Of a stretch of 64,000 nt of DNA, positions 35,652-46,230 are shown piece by piece; position 1 is the first letter of the stretch, and every line of letters starts with the position of its first letter. A program made the position numbers and the translations under genes. The stretch is from Protonemura montana. Lineage: Eukaryota; Arthropoda; Insecta; Plecoptera; Nemouridae. The DNA is taken from positions 24,293,111 through 24,357,110 of the forward strand of contig OX387606.1 of the NCBI GenBank assembly GCA_947568835.1, in the 5' to 3' direction. The notes under the pieces were generated by a model, which saw only the letters and a list, made by a program, of their open reading frames with translations, made no database searches and was not told the origin of the DNA.

Positions 35652-38600
35652 CCGTCTTCGTCTTCCCGTCTTCCCGTCTTCGTCTTCCCGTCTTCCCGTC
35701 TTCGTCTTCCCGTCTACGTCTTCGTCTTCCCGTCTTCGTCTTCGTCTTCCCGTCTTCGTCTTCGTCTTCCCGTCTTCGTCTTCCCGTCTTCCCGTCTTCG
35801 TCTTCCCGTCTTCGTCTTCGTCTTCCCGTCTTCGTCTTCGTCTTCCCGTCTTCGTCTTCGTCTTCCCGTCTTCGTCTTCGTCTTCCCGTCTTCCCGTCTT
35901 CCCGTCTTCGTCTTCCCGTCTTCCCGTCTTCGTTTCCCGTCTTCCCGTCTTCCCGTCTTCGTCTTCCCGTCTTCCTGTCTTCGTCTTCCCGTCTTCCCGT
36001 CTTCGTCTTCCCGTCTTCCCGTCTTCGTCTTCCCACTCTTCCCGTCTTCGTCTTCCCGTCTTCCCGTCTTCGTCTTCGTCTTTCCGTCTTCGTCTTCCCG
36101 TCTTCCCGTCTTCGTCTTCCCGTCCTCCCGTCTTCGTCTTCCCGTCTTCCCGTCTTCGTCTTCCCGTCTTCCCGTCTTCGTCTTCCCGTCTTCCCGTCTT
36201 CCTCTTCCCGTCTTCCCGTCTACGTCTTCCCGTCTTCCCGTCTTCGTCTTCCCGTCTTCCCGTCTTCGTCTTTCCGTCTTCCCGTCTTCGTCTTCCCGTC
36301 TTCCCGTCTTCGTCTTCCCGTCTTCGTCTTCCCGTCTTCGTCTTCGTTTTCCCGTCTACGTCTTCGTCTTCCCGTCTTCCCGTCTTCGTCTTCCCGTCTT
36401 CGTCTTCCCGTCTTCGTCTTCGTTTTCCCGTCTACGTCTTCGTCTTCCCGTCTTCGTCTTCGTCTTCCCGTCTTCGTCTTCGTCTTCCCGTCTTTGTCTT
36501 CCCGTCTTCCCGTCTTCGTCTTCCCGTCTTCGTCTTCGTCTTCCCGTCTTCGTCTTCGTCTTCCCGTCTTCATCTTCGTCTTCCCGTCTTCCCGTCTTCC
36601 CGTCTTCGTCTGCCCGTCTTCCCGTCTTCGTTTCCCGTCTTTCCGTCTTCCCGTCTTCCCGTCTTCCCGTCTTCGTCTTCCCGTCTTCCCGTCTTCGACT
36701 TCCCGTCTTCCCGTCTTCGTCTTCCTGTCTTCCCGTCTTCGTCTTCCCGTCTTCCCGTCTTCGTCTTCCCGTCTTCCCGTCTTTCCGTCTTCGTCTTCCC
36801 GTCTTCCCGTCTTCGTCTTCCCGTCTTCGTCTCCCCGTCTTCCCGTCTTCCCGTCTTCGTCTTCCCGTCTTCCCGTCTTCGTCTTCCCGTCTTCGTCTTC
36901 CCGTCTTCCCGTCTTCGTCTTCCTGTCTTCTCGTCTTCGTCTTCCCGTCTGCCCGTCTTCGTCTTCCCGTCTTCCGTCTTCGTCTTCGTCTTCCCGTCTT
37001 CGTCTTCGTCTTCCCGTCTTCCCGTCTTCGTCTTCCCGTCTTCGTCTTCCCGTCTTCCCGTCTTCGTCTTCCCGTCTTCCCGTCTTCGTCTTCCCGTCTT
37101 CCCGTCTTCGTCTTCCCGTTTTTCCGTCTTCGTCTTCGTCTTCCCGTCTTCGTCTTCCCGTCTTCCCGTCTTCGTCTTCCCGTCTTCCCGTCTTCGTCTT
37201 CCCGTCTTCCCGTCTTCGTCTTCCCGTCTTCGTCTTCCCGTCTACGTCTTCGTCTTCCCGTCTTCGTCTTCGTCTTCCCGTCTTCGTCTTCGTCTTCCCG
37301 TCTTCGTCTTCCCGTCTTCCCGTCTGTGTCTTCCCGTCTTCGTCTTCGTCTTCCCGTCTTCGTCTTCGTCTTCCCGTCTTCGTCTTCGTCTTCCCGTCTT
37401 CCCGTCTTCCCGTCTTCGTCTTCCCGTCTTCCCGTCTTCGTTTCCCGTCTTCCCGTCTTCCCGTCTTCGTCTTCCCGTCTTCCTGTCTTCGTCTTCCCGT
37501 CTTCCCCTCTTCGTCTTCCCGTCTTCCCGTCTTCGTCTTCCCGTCTTCCCGTCTTCGTCTTCGTCTTTCCGTCTTCGTCTTCCCGTCTTCCCGTCTTCGT
37601 CTTCCCGTCTTCCCGTCTTCGTCTTCCCGTCTTCCCGTCTTCGTCTTCCCGTCTTCCCGTCTTCGTCTTCCCGTCTTCCCGTCTTCGTCTTCCCGTCTTC
37701 CCGTCTTCGTCTTCCCGTCTTCCCGTCTTCGTCTTCCCGTCTTCCCGTCTTCGTCTTCCCGTCTTCCCGTCTTCTTCTTCCCGTCTTCCCGTCTTCGTCT
37801 TCCCGTCTTTCCGTCTTCGTCTTCCCGTCTTCCCGTCTTCGTCTTCCCGTCTTCCCATCTTCGTCTTCCCGTCTTCGTCTTCCCGTCTTCGTCTTCGTTT
37901 TCCCGTCTACGTCTTCGTCTTCCCGTCTTCGTCTTCGTCTTCCCGTCTTCGTCTTCGTCTTCCCGTCTTCGTCTTCCCGTCTTCCCGTCTTCGTCTTCCC
38001 GTCTTCGTCTTCGTCTTCCCGTCTTCGTCTTCGTCTTCCCGTCTTCGTCTTCGTCTTCCCGTCTTCGTCTTCGTCTTCCCGTCTTCCCGTCTTCCCGTCT
38101 TCGTCTTCCCGTCTTCGTCTCCCCGTCTTCCCGTCTTCCCGTCTTCCCGTCTTCCCGTCTTCGTCTTCCCGTCTTCCCGTCTTCTTCTTCCCGTCTTCCC
38201 GTCTTCCCGTCTTCGTCTTCCCGTCTTCCCGTCTTCGACTTCCCGTCTTCGTCTTCCTGTCTTCCCGTCTTCGTCTTCCCGTCTTCCCGTCTTCGTCTTC
38301 CCGTCTTCCCGTCTTCGTCTTCCCGTCTTCCCGTCTTCGTCTTCCCGTCTTCGTCTCCCCGTCTTCCCGTCTTCCCGTCTTCGTCTTCCCGTCTTCCCGT
38401 CTTCCCGTCTTCCCGTCTTCCCGTCTTCGTCTTCCCGTCTTCCCGTCTTCGACTTCCCGTCTTCCCGTCTTCGTCTTCCTGTCTTCCCGTCTTCGTCTTC
38501 CCGTCTTCCCGTCTTCGTCTTCCCGTCTTCCCGTCTTCCCGTCTTCGTCTTCCCGTCTTCCCGTCTTCGTCTTCCCGTCTTCGTCTCCCCGTCTTCCCGT

Positions 38601-39316
38601 CTTCCCGTCTTCGTCTTCCCGTCTTCCCGTCTTCGTCTTCCCGTCTTCGTCTTCCCGTCTTCCCGTCTTCGTCTTCCTGTCTTCTCGTCTCCGTCTTCCC
38701 GTCTTCCCGTCTTCGTCTTCCCGTCTTTCCGTCTTCGTCTTCGTCTTCCCGTCTTCGTCTTCGTCTTCCCGTCTTCCCGTCTTCGTCTTCCCGTCTTCGT
38801 CTTCCCGTCTTCCCGTCTTCGTCTTCCCGTCTTCCCGTCTTCGTCTTCCCGTCTTTCCGTCTTCGTCTTCGTCTTCCCGTCTTCGTCTTCCCGTCTTCCC
38901 GTCTTCGTCTTCCCGTCTTCCCGTCTTCGTCTTCCCGTCTTCCCGTCTTCGTCTTCCCGTCTTCGTCTTCCCGTCTTCCCGTCTTCGTCTTCCCGTCTTC
39001 CCGTCTTCGTCTTCCCGTCTTCCCGTCTTCGTCTTCCCGTCTTCGTCTCCCCGTCTTCCCGTCTTCCCGTCTTCGTCTTCCCGTCTTCCCGTCTTCGTCT
39101 TCCCGTCTTCGTCTTCCCGTCTTCCCGTCTTCGTCTTCCTGTCTTCCCGTCTTCGTCTTCCCGTCTTCCCGTCTTCGTCTTCCCGTCATCCCGTCTTCGT
39201 CTTCGTCTTCCCGTCTTCGTCTTCGTCTTCCCGTCTTCCAATCTTCGTCTTCCCGTCTTCCCGTCTTCGTCTTCCCGTCTTCCCGTCTTCCCGTCTTCCC
39301 GTCTTCGTCTTCCCGT
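35565..39316 (+). repeat. Three-copy HOR block (about 3.8 kb), copy 3
   Basis: Copy of 16,364-20,220 about 19.2 kb downstream, with CTGTGTC near 37,324 and CATCCCG at 39,187. A private CCAATC near 39,239 lies just before the match ends. Confidence 0.84.
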
Positions 39317-41309
39317 CTTCGTCTTCCCGTCTTCGTCTTCCCGTCTTCCCGTCTTCGTCTTCCCGTCTTCCCGTCTTCGTCTTCCCGTCTTCCCGTCTTC
39401 GTCTTCCCGTCTTCGTCTCCCCGTCTTCCCGTCTTCCCGTCTTCGTCTTCCCGTCTTCCCGTCTTCGTCTTCCCGTCTTCGTCTTCCCGTCTTCCCGTCT
39501 TCGTCTTCCTGTCTTCCCGTCTTCGTCTTCCCGTCTTCCCGTCTTCGTCTTCCCGTCATCCCGTCTTCGTCTTCGTCTTCCCGTCTTCGTCTTCGTCTTT
39601 CCGTCTTCGTCTTCCCGTCTTCCCGTCTTCGTCTTCCCGTCTTCCCGTCTTCGTCTTCCCGTCTTCCCGTCTTCGTCTTCCCGTCTTCCCGTCTTCGTCT
39701 TCCCGTCTTCCCGTCTTCCTCTTCCCGTCTTCCCGTCTACGTCTTCCCGTCTTCCCGTCTTCGTCTTCCCGTCTTCCCGTCTTCGTCTTCCCGTCTTCCC
39801 GTCTTCGTCTTCCCGTCTTCCCGTCTTCGTCTTCCCGTCTTCGTCTTCCCGTCTTCGTCTTCGTTTTCCCGTCTACGTCTTCGTCTTCCCGTCTTCCCGT
39901 CTTCGTCTTCCCGTCTTCGTCTTCCCGTCTTCGTCTTCGTTTTCCCGTCTACGTCTTCGTCTTCCCGTCTTCGTCTTCGTCTTCCCGTCTTCGTCTTCGT
40001 CTTCCCGTCTTTGTCTTCCCGTCTTCCCGTCTTCGTCTTCCCGTCTTCGTCTTCGTCTTCCCGTCTTCGTCTTCGTCTTCCCGTCTTCATCTTCGTCTTC
40101 CCGTCTTCCCGTCTTCCCGTCTTCGTCTGCCCGTCTTCCCGTCTTCGTTTCCCGTCTTTCCGTCTTCCCGTCTTCCCGTCTTCCCGTCTTCGTCTTCCCG
40201 TCTTCCCGTCTTCGACTTCCCGTCTTCCCGTCTTCGTCTTCCTGTCTTCCCGTCTTCGTCTTCCCGTCTTCCCGTCTTCGTCTTCCCGTCTTCCCGTCTT
40301 TCCGTCTTCGTCTTCCCGTCTTCCCGTCTTCGTCTTCCCGTCTTCGTCTCCCCGTCTTCCCGTCTTCCCGTCTTCGTCTTCCCGTCTTCGTCTTCCCGTC
40401 TTCGTCTTCCCGTCTTCCCGTCTTCGTCTTCCTGTCTTCTCGTCTTCGTCTTCCCGTCTGCCCGTCTTCGTCTTCCCGTCTTCCGTCTTTTTCGTCTTCG
40501 TCTTCCCGTCTTCGTCTTCGTCTTCCCGTCTTCCCGTCTTCGTCTTCCCGTCTTCGTCTTCCCGTCTTCCCGTCTTCGTCTTCCCGTCTTCCCGTCTTCG
40601 TCTTCCCGTCTCCCCGTCTTCGTCTTCCCGTTTTTCCGTCTTCGTCTTCGTCTTCCCGTCTTCGTCTTCCCGTCTTCCCGTCTTCGTCTTCCCGTCTTCC
40701 CGTCTTCGTCTTCCCGTCTTCCCGTCTTCGTCTTCCCGTCTTCGTCTTCCCGTCTACGTCTTCGTCTTCCCGTCTTCGTCTTCGTCTTCCCGTCTTCGTC
40801 TTCGTCTTCCCGTCTTCGTCTTCCCGTCTTCCCGTCTGTGTCTTCCCGTCTTCGTCTTCGTCTTCCCGTCTTCGTCTTCGTCTTCCCGTCTTCGTCTTCG
40901 TCTTCCCGTCTTCCCGTCTTCCCGTCTTCGTCTTCCCGTCTTCCCGTCTTCGTTTCCCGTCTTCCCGTCTTCCCGTCTTCGTCTTCCCGTCTTCCTGTCT
41001 TCGTCTTCCCGTCTTCCCCTCTTCGTCTTCCCGTCTTCCCGTCTTCGTCTTCCCGTCTTCCCGTCTTCGTCTTCGTCTTTCCGTCTTCGTCTTACCGTCT
41101 TCCCGTCTTCGTCTTCCCGTCTTCCCGTCTTCGTCTTCCCGTCTTCCCGTCTTCGTCTTCCCGTCTTCCCGTCTTCGTCTTCCCGTCTTCCCGTCTTCGT
41201 CTTCCCGTCTTCCCGTCTTCGTCTTCCCGTCTTCCCGTCTTCGTCTTCCCGTCTTCCCGTCTTCGTCTTCCCGTCTTCCCGTCTTCTTCTTCCCGTCTTC
41301 CCGTCTTCG
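39317..41309 (+). repeat. Satellite related to 25.0-27.0 kb
   Basis: Shares CTACG near 39,739, CTGCCC at 40,460, CTGTGTC near 40,838 and CTTACCG near 41,093 with 25.4-26.75 kb, at offset 14,355 then 14,350. A private T5 run at 40,488-40,492 follows a 7 bp unit, an apparent 3 base gain compared with the other copies. No gene is seen. Confidence 0.72.
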
Positions 41310-43230
41310 TCTTCCCGTCTTTCCGTCTTCGTCTTCCCGTCTTCCCGTCTTCGTCTTCCCGTCTTCCCATCTTCGTCTTCCCGTCTTCGTCTTCCCGTCT
41401 TCGTCTTCGTTTTCCCGTCTACGTCTTCGTCTTCCCGTCTTCGTCTTCGTCTTCCCGTCTTCGTCTTCGTCTTCCCGTCTTCGTCTTCCCGTCTTCCCGT
41501 CTTCGTCTTCCCGTCTTCGTCTTCGTCTTCCCGTCTTCGTCTTCGTCTTCCCGTCTTCGTCTTCGTCTTCCCGTCTTCCCGTCTTCCCGTCTTCGTCTTC
41601 CCGTCTTCGTCTCCCCGTTTTCCCGTCTTCCCGTCTTCCCGTCTTCCCGTCTTCGTCTTCCCGTCTTCCCGTCTTCTTCTTCCCGTCTTCCCGTCTTCCC
41701 GTCTTCGTCTTCCCGTCTTCCCGTCTTCGACTTCCCGTCTTCGTCTTCCTGTCTTCCCGTCTTCGTCTTCCCGTCTTCCCGTCTTCGTCTTCCCGTCTTC
41801 CCGTCTTCGTCTTCCCGTCTTCCCGTCTTCGTCTTCCCGTCTTCGTCTCCCCGTCTTCCCGTCTTCCCGTCTTCGTCTTCCCGTCTTCCCGTCTTCCCGT
41901 CTTCCCGTCTTCCCGTCTTCCCGTCTTCCCGTCTTCGTCTTCCCGTCTTCCCGTCTTCGACTTCCCGTCTTCCCGTCTTCGTCTTCCTGTCTTCCCGTCT
42001 TCGTCTTCCCGTCTTCCCGTCTTCGTCTTCCCGTCTTCCCGTCTTCCCGTCTTCGTCTTCCCGTCTTCCCGTCTTCGTCTTCCCGTCTTCGTCTCCCCGT
42101 CTTCCCGTCTTCCCGTCTTCGTCTTCCCGTCTTCCCGTCTTCGTCTTCCCGTCTTCGTCTTCCCGTCTTCCCGTCTTCGTCTTCCTGTCTTCTCGTCTTC
42201 GTCTTCCCGTCTTCCCGTCTTCGTCTTCCCGTCTTTCCGTCTTCGTCTTCGTCTTCCCGTCTTCGTCTTCGTCTTCCCGTCTTCCCGTCTTCGTCTTCCC
42301 GTCTTCGTCTTCCCGTCTTCCCGTCTTCGTCTTCCCGTCTTCCCGTCTTCGTCTTCCCGTCTTTCCGTCTTCGTCTTCGTCTTCCCGTCTTCGTCTTCCC
42401 GTCTTCCCGTCTTCGTCTTCCCGTCTTCCCGTCTTCGTCTTCCCGTCTTCCCGTCTTCGTCTTCCCGTCTTCGTCTTCCCGTCTTCCCGTCTTCGTCTTC
42501 CCGTCTTCCCGTCTTCGTCTTCCCGTCTTCCCGTCTTCGTCTTCCCGTCTTCGTCTCCCCGTCTTCCCGTCTTCCCGTCTTCGTCTTCCCGTCTTCCCGT
42601 CTTCGTCTTCCCGTCTTCGTCTTCCCGTCTTCCCGTCTTCGTCTTCCTGTCTTCCCGTCTTCGTCTTCCCGTCTTCCCGTCTTCGTCTTCCCGTCATCCC
42701 GTCTTCGTCTTCGTCTTCCCGTCTTCGTCTTCGTCTTCCCGTCTTCCCGTCTTCGTCTTCCCGTCTTCCCGTCTTCGTCTTCCCGTCTTCCCGTCTTCCC
42801 GTCTTCCCGTCTTCGTCTTCCCGTCTTCGTCTTCCCGTCTTCCCGTCTTCGTCTTCCCATCTTCCCGTCTTCGTCTTCCCGTCTTCCCGTCTTCGTCTTC
42901 GTCTTTCCGTCTTCGTCTTCCCGTCTTCACGTTCGTCTTCCCGTCTTCCCGTCTTCGTCTTCCCGTCTTCCCGTCTTCGTCTTCCCGTCTTCGTCTTCCC
43001 GTCTTCCCGTCTTCGTCTTCCCGTCTTCCCGTCTTCGTCTTCCCGTCTTCCCGTCTTCGTCTTCCAGTCTTCCCGTCTTCGTCTTCCCGTCTTCCCGTCT
43101 TCGTCTTCCCGTCTTCGTCTTCCCGTCTTCGTCTTCGTTTTCCCGTCTACGTCTTCGTCTTCCCGTCTTCGTCTTCGTCTTCCCGTCTTCGTCTTCCCGT
43201 CTTCCCGTCTTCGTCTTCCCGTCTACCCGT
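41310..43230 (+). repeat. 3.0-3.4 kb-spaced duplication, copy 1 (full length)
   Basis: Matches 44,750-46,230. The offset is 3,440 at CCCATC (41,366) and CTCCCCGTTTTCCC (41,611), 3,432 at CGACTT (41,959), then 2,970 at CATCCCG (42,695). About 460-470 bp present here (around 42.2-42.65 kb) is therefore absent from the later copy. It contains the longest perfect run of A modules seen (41,880-41,930). Confidence 0.78.
41880..41930 (-). other. Longest run of A modules; candidate G-quadruplex tract
   Basis: Seven CCC runs at exact 8 bp spacing (41,880, 41,888, 41,896, 41,904, 41,912, 41,920, 41,928). It is the longest stretch without a B module that I found. The shorter counterpart in the 45.3 kb copy has one module fewer. 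Confidence 0.55.
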
Positions 43231-44749
43231 CTTCGTCTTCCCGTATTTGTCTTCCCGTCTTCCCGTCTTCGTCTTCCTGTCTTCTCGTCTTCGTCTTCCC
43301 GTCTTCCCGTCTTCGTCTTCCCGTCTTTCCGTCTTCGTCTTCGTCTTCCCGTCTTCGTCTTCGTCTTCCCGTCTTCCCGTCTTCGTCTTCCCGTCTTCGT
43401 CTTCCCGTCTTCCCGTCTTCGTCTTCCCGTCTTCCCGTCTTCGTCTTCCCGTCTTCCCGTCTTCGTCTTCCCGTTTTTCCGTCTTCGTCTTCGTCTTCCC
43501 GTCTTCGTCTTCCCGTCTTCCCGTCTTCGTCTTCCCGTCTTCGTCTTCCCGTCTTCCCGTCTTCGTCTTCCCGTCTTCCCGTCTTCGTCTTCCCGTCTTC
43601 CCGTCTTCGTCTTCCCGTCTTCGTCTCCCCGTCTTCCCGTCTTCCCGTCTTCGTCTTCCCGTCTTCCCGTCTTCGTCTTCCCGTCTTCGTCTTCCCGTCT
43701 TCCCGTCTTCGTCTTCCTGTCTTCCCGTCTTCGTCTTCCCGTCTTCCCGTCTTCGTCTTCCCGTCATCCCGTCTTCGTCTTCCCGTCTTCCCGTCTTCGT
43801 CTTCCCGTCTTCCCGTCTTCGTGTTCCCGTCTTCCCGTCTTCCCGTCTTCCCGTCTTCGTCTTCCCGTCTTCGTCTTCCCGTCTTCCCGTCTTCGTCTTC
43901 CCGTCTTCCCGTCTTCGTCTTCCCGACTTCCCGTCTTCGTCTTCGTCTTTCCGTCTTCGTCTTCTCGTCTTCACGTTCGTCTTCCCGTCTTCCCGTCTTC
44001 GTCTTCCCGTCTTCCCGTCTTCGTCTTCCCGTCTTCGTCTTCCCGTCTTCCCGTCTTCGTCTTCCCGTCTTCCCGTCTTCGTCTTCCCGTCTTCCCGTCT
44101 TCGTCTTCCCGTCTTCCCGTCTTCGTCTTCCAGTCTTCCCGTCTTCGTCTTCCCGTCTTCCCGTCTTCGTCTTCCCGTCTTCGTCTTCCCGTCTTCGTCT
44201 TCGTTTTCCCGTCTACGTCTTCGTCTTCCCGTCTTCCCGTCTTCGTCTTCCCGTCTTCGTCTTCCAGTCTTCCCGTCTTCGTCTTCCTGTCTTCCCGTCT
44301 TCGTCTTCCCGTCTTCCCGTCTTTGTCTTCCCGTCTTCCCGTCTTCGTCTTCGTCTTCCCGTCTTCGTCTTCGTCTTCCCGTCTTCCCGTCTTCGTCTTC
44401 CCGTCTTCCCGTCTTCGTCTTCGTCTTCCCGTCTTCGTCTTCCCGTCTTCGTCTTCCCGTCTTCCCGTCTTCGTCTTCCCGTCTTCCCGTCTTCGTCTTC
44501 CCGTCTTCCCGTCTTCGTCTTCCCGTTTTTCCGTCTTCGTCTTCGTCTTCCCGTCTTCGTCTTCCCGTCTTCCCGTCTTCGTCTTCCCGTCTTCCCGTCT
44601 TCGTCTTCCCGTCTTCCCGTCTTCGTCTTCCCGTCTTCGTCTTCCCGTCTTCCCGTCTTCGTCTTCCCGTCTTCCCGTCTTCGTCTTCCCGTCTTCCCGT
44701 CTTCGTCTTCCCGTCTTCGTCTCCCCGTCTTCCCGTCTTCCCGTCTTCG
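43231..44749 (+). repeat. Satellite between HOR blocks
   Basis: Carries GTATTTG near 43,252, CATCCCG near 43,765, GTGTTCCCG near 43,822, CCCGACTTCC near 43,923, CACGTTCG near 43,973, CTACG near 44,215 and CCAGTC near 44,131 and 44,266. These resemble 20.2-21.4 kb. No gene is seen. Confidence 0.7.
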
Positions 44750-46230
44750 TCTTCCCGTCTTTCCGTCTTCGTCTTCCCGTCTTCCCGTCTTCGTCTTCCC
44801 GTCTTCCCATCTTCGTCTTCCCGTCTTCGTCTTCCCGTCTTCGTCTTCGTTTTCCCGTCTACGTCTTCGTCTTCCCGTCTTCGTCTTCGTCTTCCCGTCT
44901 TCGTCTTCGTCTTCCCGTCTTCGTCTTCCCGTCTTCCCGTCTTCGTCTTCCCGTCTTCGTCTTCGTCTTCCCGTCTTCGTCTTTGTCTTCCCGTCTTCGT
45001 CTTCGTCTTCCCGTCTTCCCGTCTTCCCGTCTTCGTCTTCCCGTCTTCGTCTCCCCGTTTTCCCGTCTTCCCGTCTTCCCGTCTTCCCGTCTTCGTCTTC
45101 CCGTCGTCCCGTCTTCTTCTTCCCGTCTTCCCGTCTTCCCGTCTTCGTCTTCCCGTCTTCCCGTCTTCGACTTCCCGTCTTCGTCTTCCTGTCTTCCCGT
45201 CTTCGTCTTCCCGTCTTCCCGTCTTCGTCTTCCCGTCTTCCCGTCTTCGTCTTCCCGTCTTCCCGTCTTCGTCTTCCCGTCTTCGTCTCCCCGTCTTCCC
45301 GTCTTCCCGTCTTCGTCTTCCCGTCTTCCCGTCTTCCCGTCTTCCCGTCTTCCCGTCTTCCCGTCTTCGTCTTCCCGTCTTCCCGTCTTCGACTTCCCGT
45401 CTTCCCGTCTTCGTCTTCCTGTCTTCCCGTCTTCGTCTTCCCGTCTTCCCGTCTTCGTCTTCCCGTCTTCCCGTCTTCCCGTCTTCGTCTTCCCGTCTTC
45501 CCGTCTTCGTCTTCCCGTCTTCGTCTCCCCGTCTTCCCGTCTTCCCGTCTTCGTCTTCCCGTCTTCCCGTCTTCGTCTTCCCGTCTTCGTCTTCCCGTCT
45601 TCCCGTCTTCGTCTTCCTGTCTTCCCGTCTTCGTCTTCCCGTCTTCCCGTCTTCGTCTTCCCGTCATCCCGTCTTCGTCTACGTCTTCCCGTCTTCGTCT
45701 TCGTCTTCCCGTCTTCCCGTCTTCGTCTTCCCGTCTTCCCGTCTTCGTCTTCCCGTCTTCCCGTCTTCCCGTCTTCCCGTCTTCGTCTTCCCGTCTTCGT
45801 CTTCCCGTCTTCCCGTCTTCGTCTTCCCATCTTCCCGTCTTCGTCTTCCCGTCTTCCCGTCTTCGTCTTCGTCTTTCCGTCTTCGTCTTCCCGTCTTCAC
45901 GTTCGTCTTCCCGTCTTCCCGTCTTCGTCTTCCCGTCTTCCCGTCTTCGTCTTCCCGTCTTCGTCTTCCCGTCTTCCCGTCTTCGTCTTCCCGTCTTCCC
46001 GTCTTCGTCTTCCCGTCTTCCCGTCTTCGTCTTCCCGTCTTCCCGTCTTCGTCTTCCAGTCTTCCCGTCTTCGTCTTCCCGTCTTCCCGTCTTCGTCTTC
46101 CCGTCTTCGTCTTCCCGTCTTCGTCTTCGTTTTCCCGTCTACGTCTTCGTCTTCCCGTCTTCGTCTTCGTCTTCCCGTCTTCGTCTTCCCGTCTTCCCGT
46201 CTTCGTCTTCCCGTCTACCCGTCTTCGTCT
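44750..46230 (+). repeat. 3.0-3.4 kb-spaced duplication, copy 2 (internal deletion)
   Basis: Shorter copy of 41,310-43,230, lacking about 460-470 bp near 45.62 kb. Private changes include GTCGTCCCG near 45,103 and CTACGTC near 45,679. Confidence 0.78.

Larger units (their letters stand above)
32620..38417 (+). repeat. 5.8 kb tandem HOR, copy 2
   Basis: Copy of 26,811-32,570: CCCATC near 32,827; CCC tract at 32,946; 967 bp pair at 33,718-35,651; CTACG at 36,220 and 36,356; CTGCCC at 36,951; CCCATC near 37,856. Its second half is also copy 3 of the block of about 3.8 kb, so the two duplication levels overlap. Confidence 0.85.
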
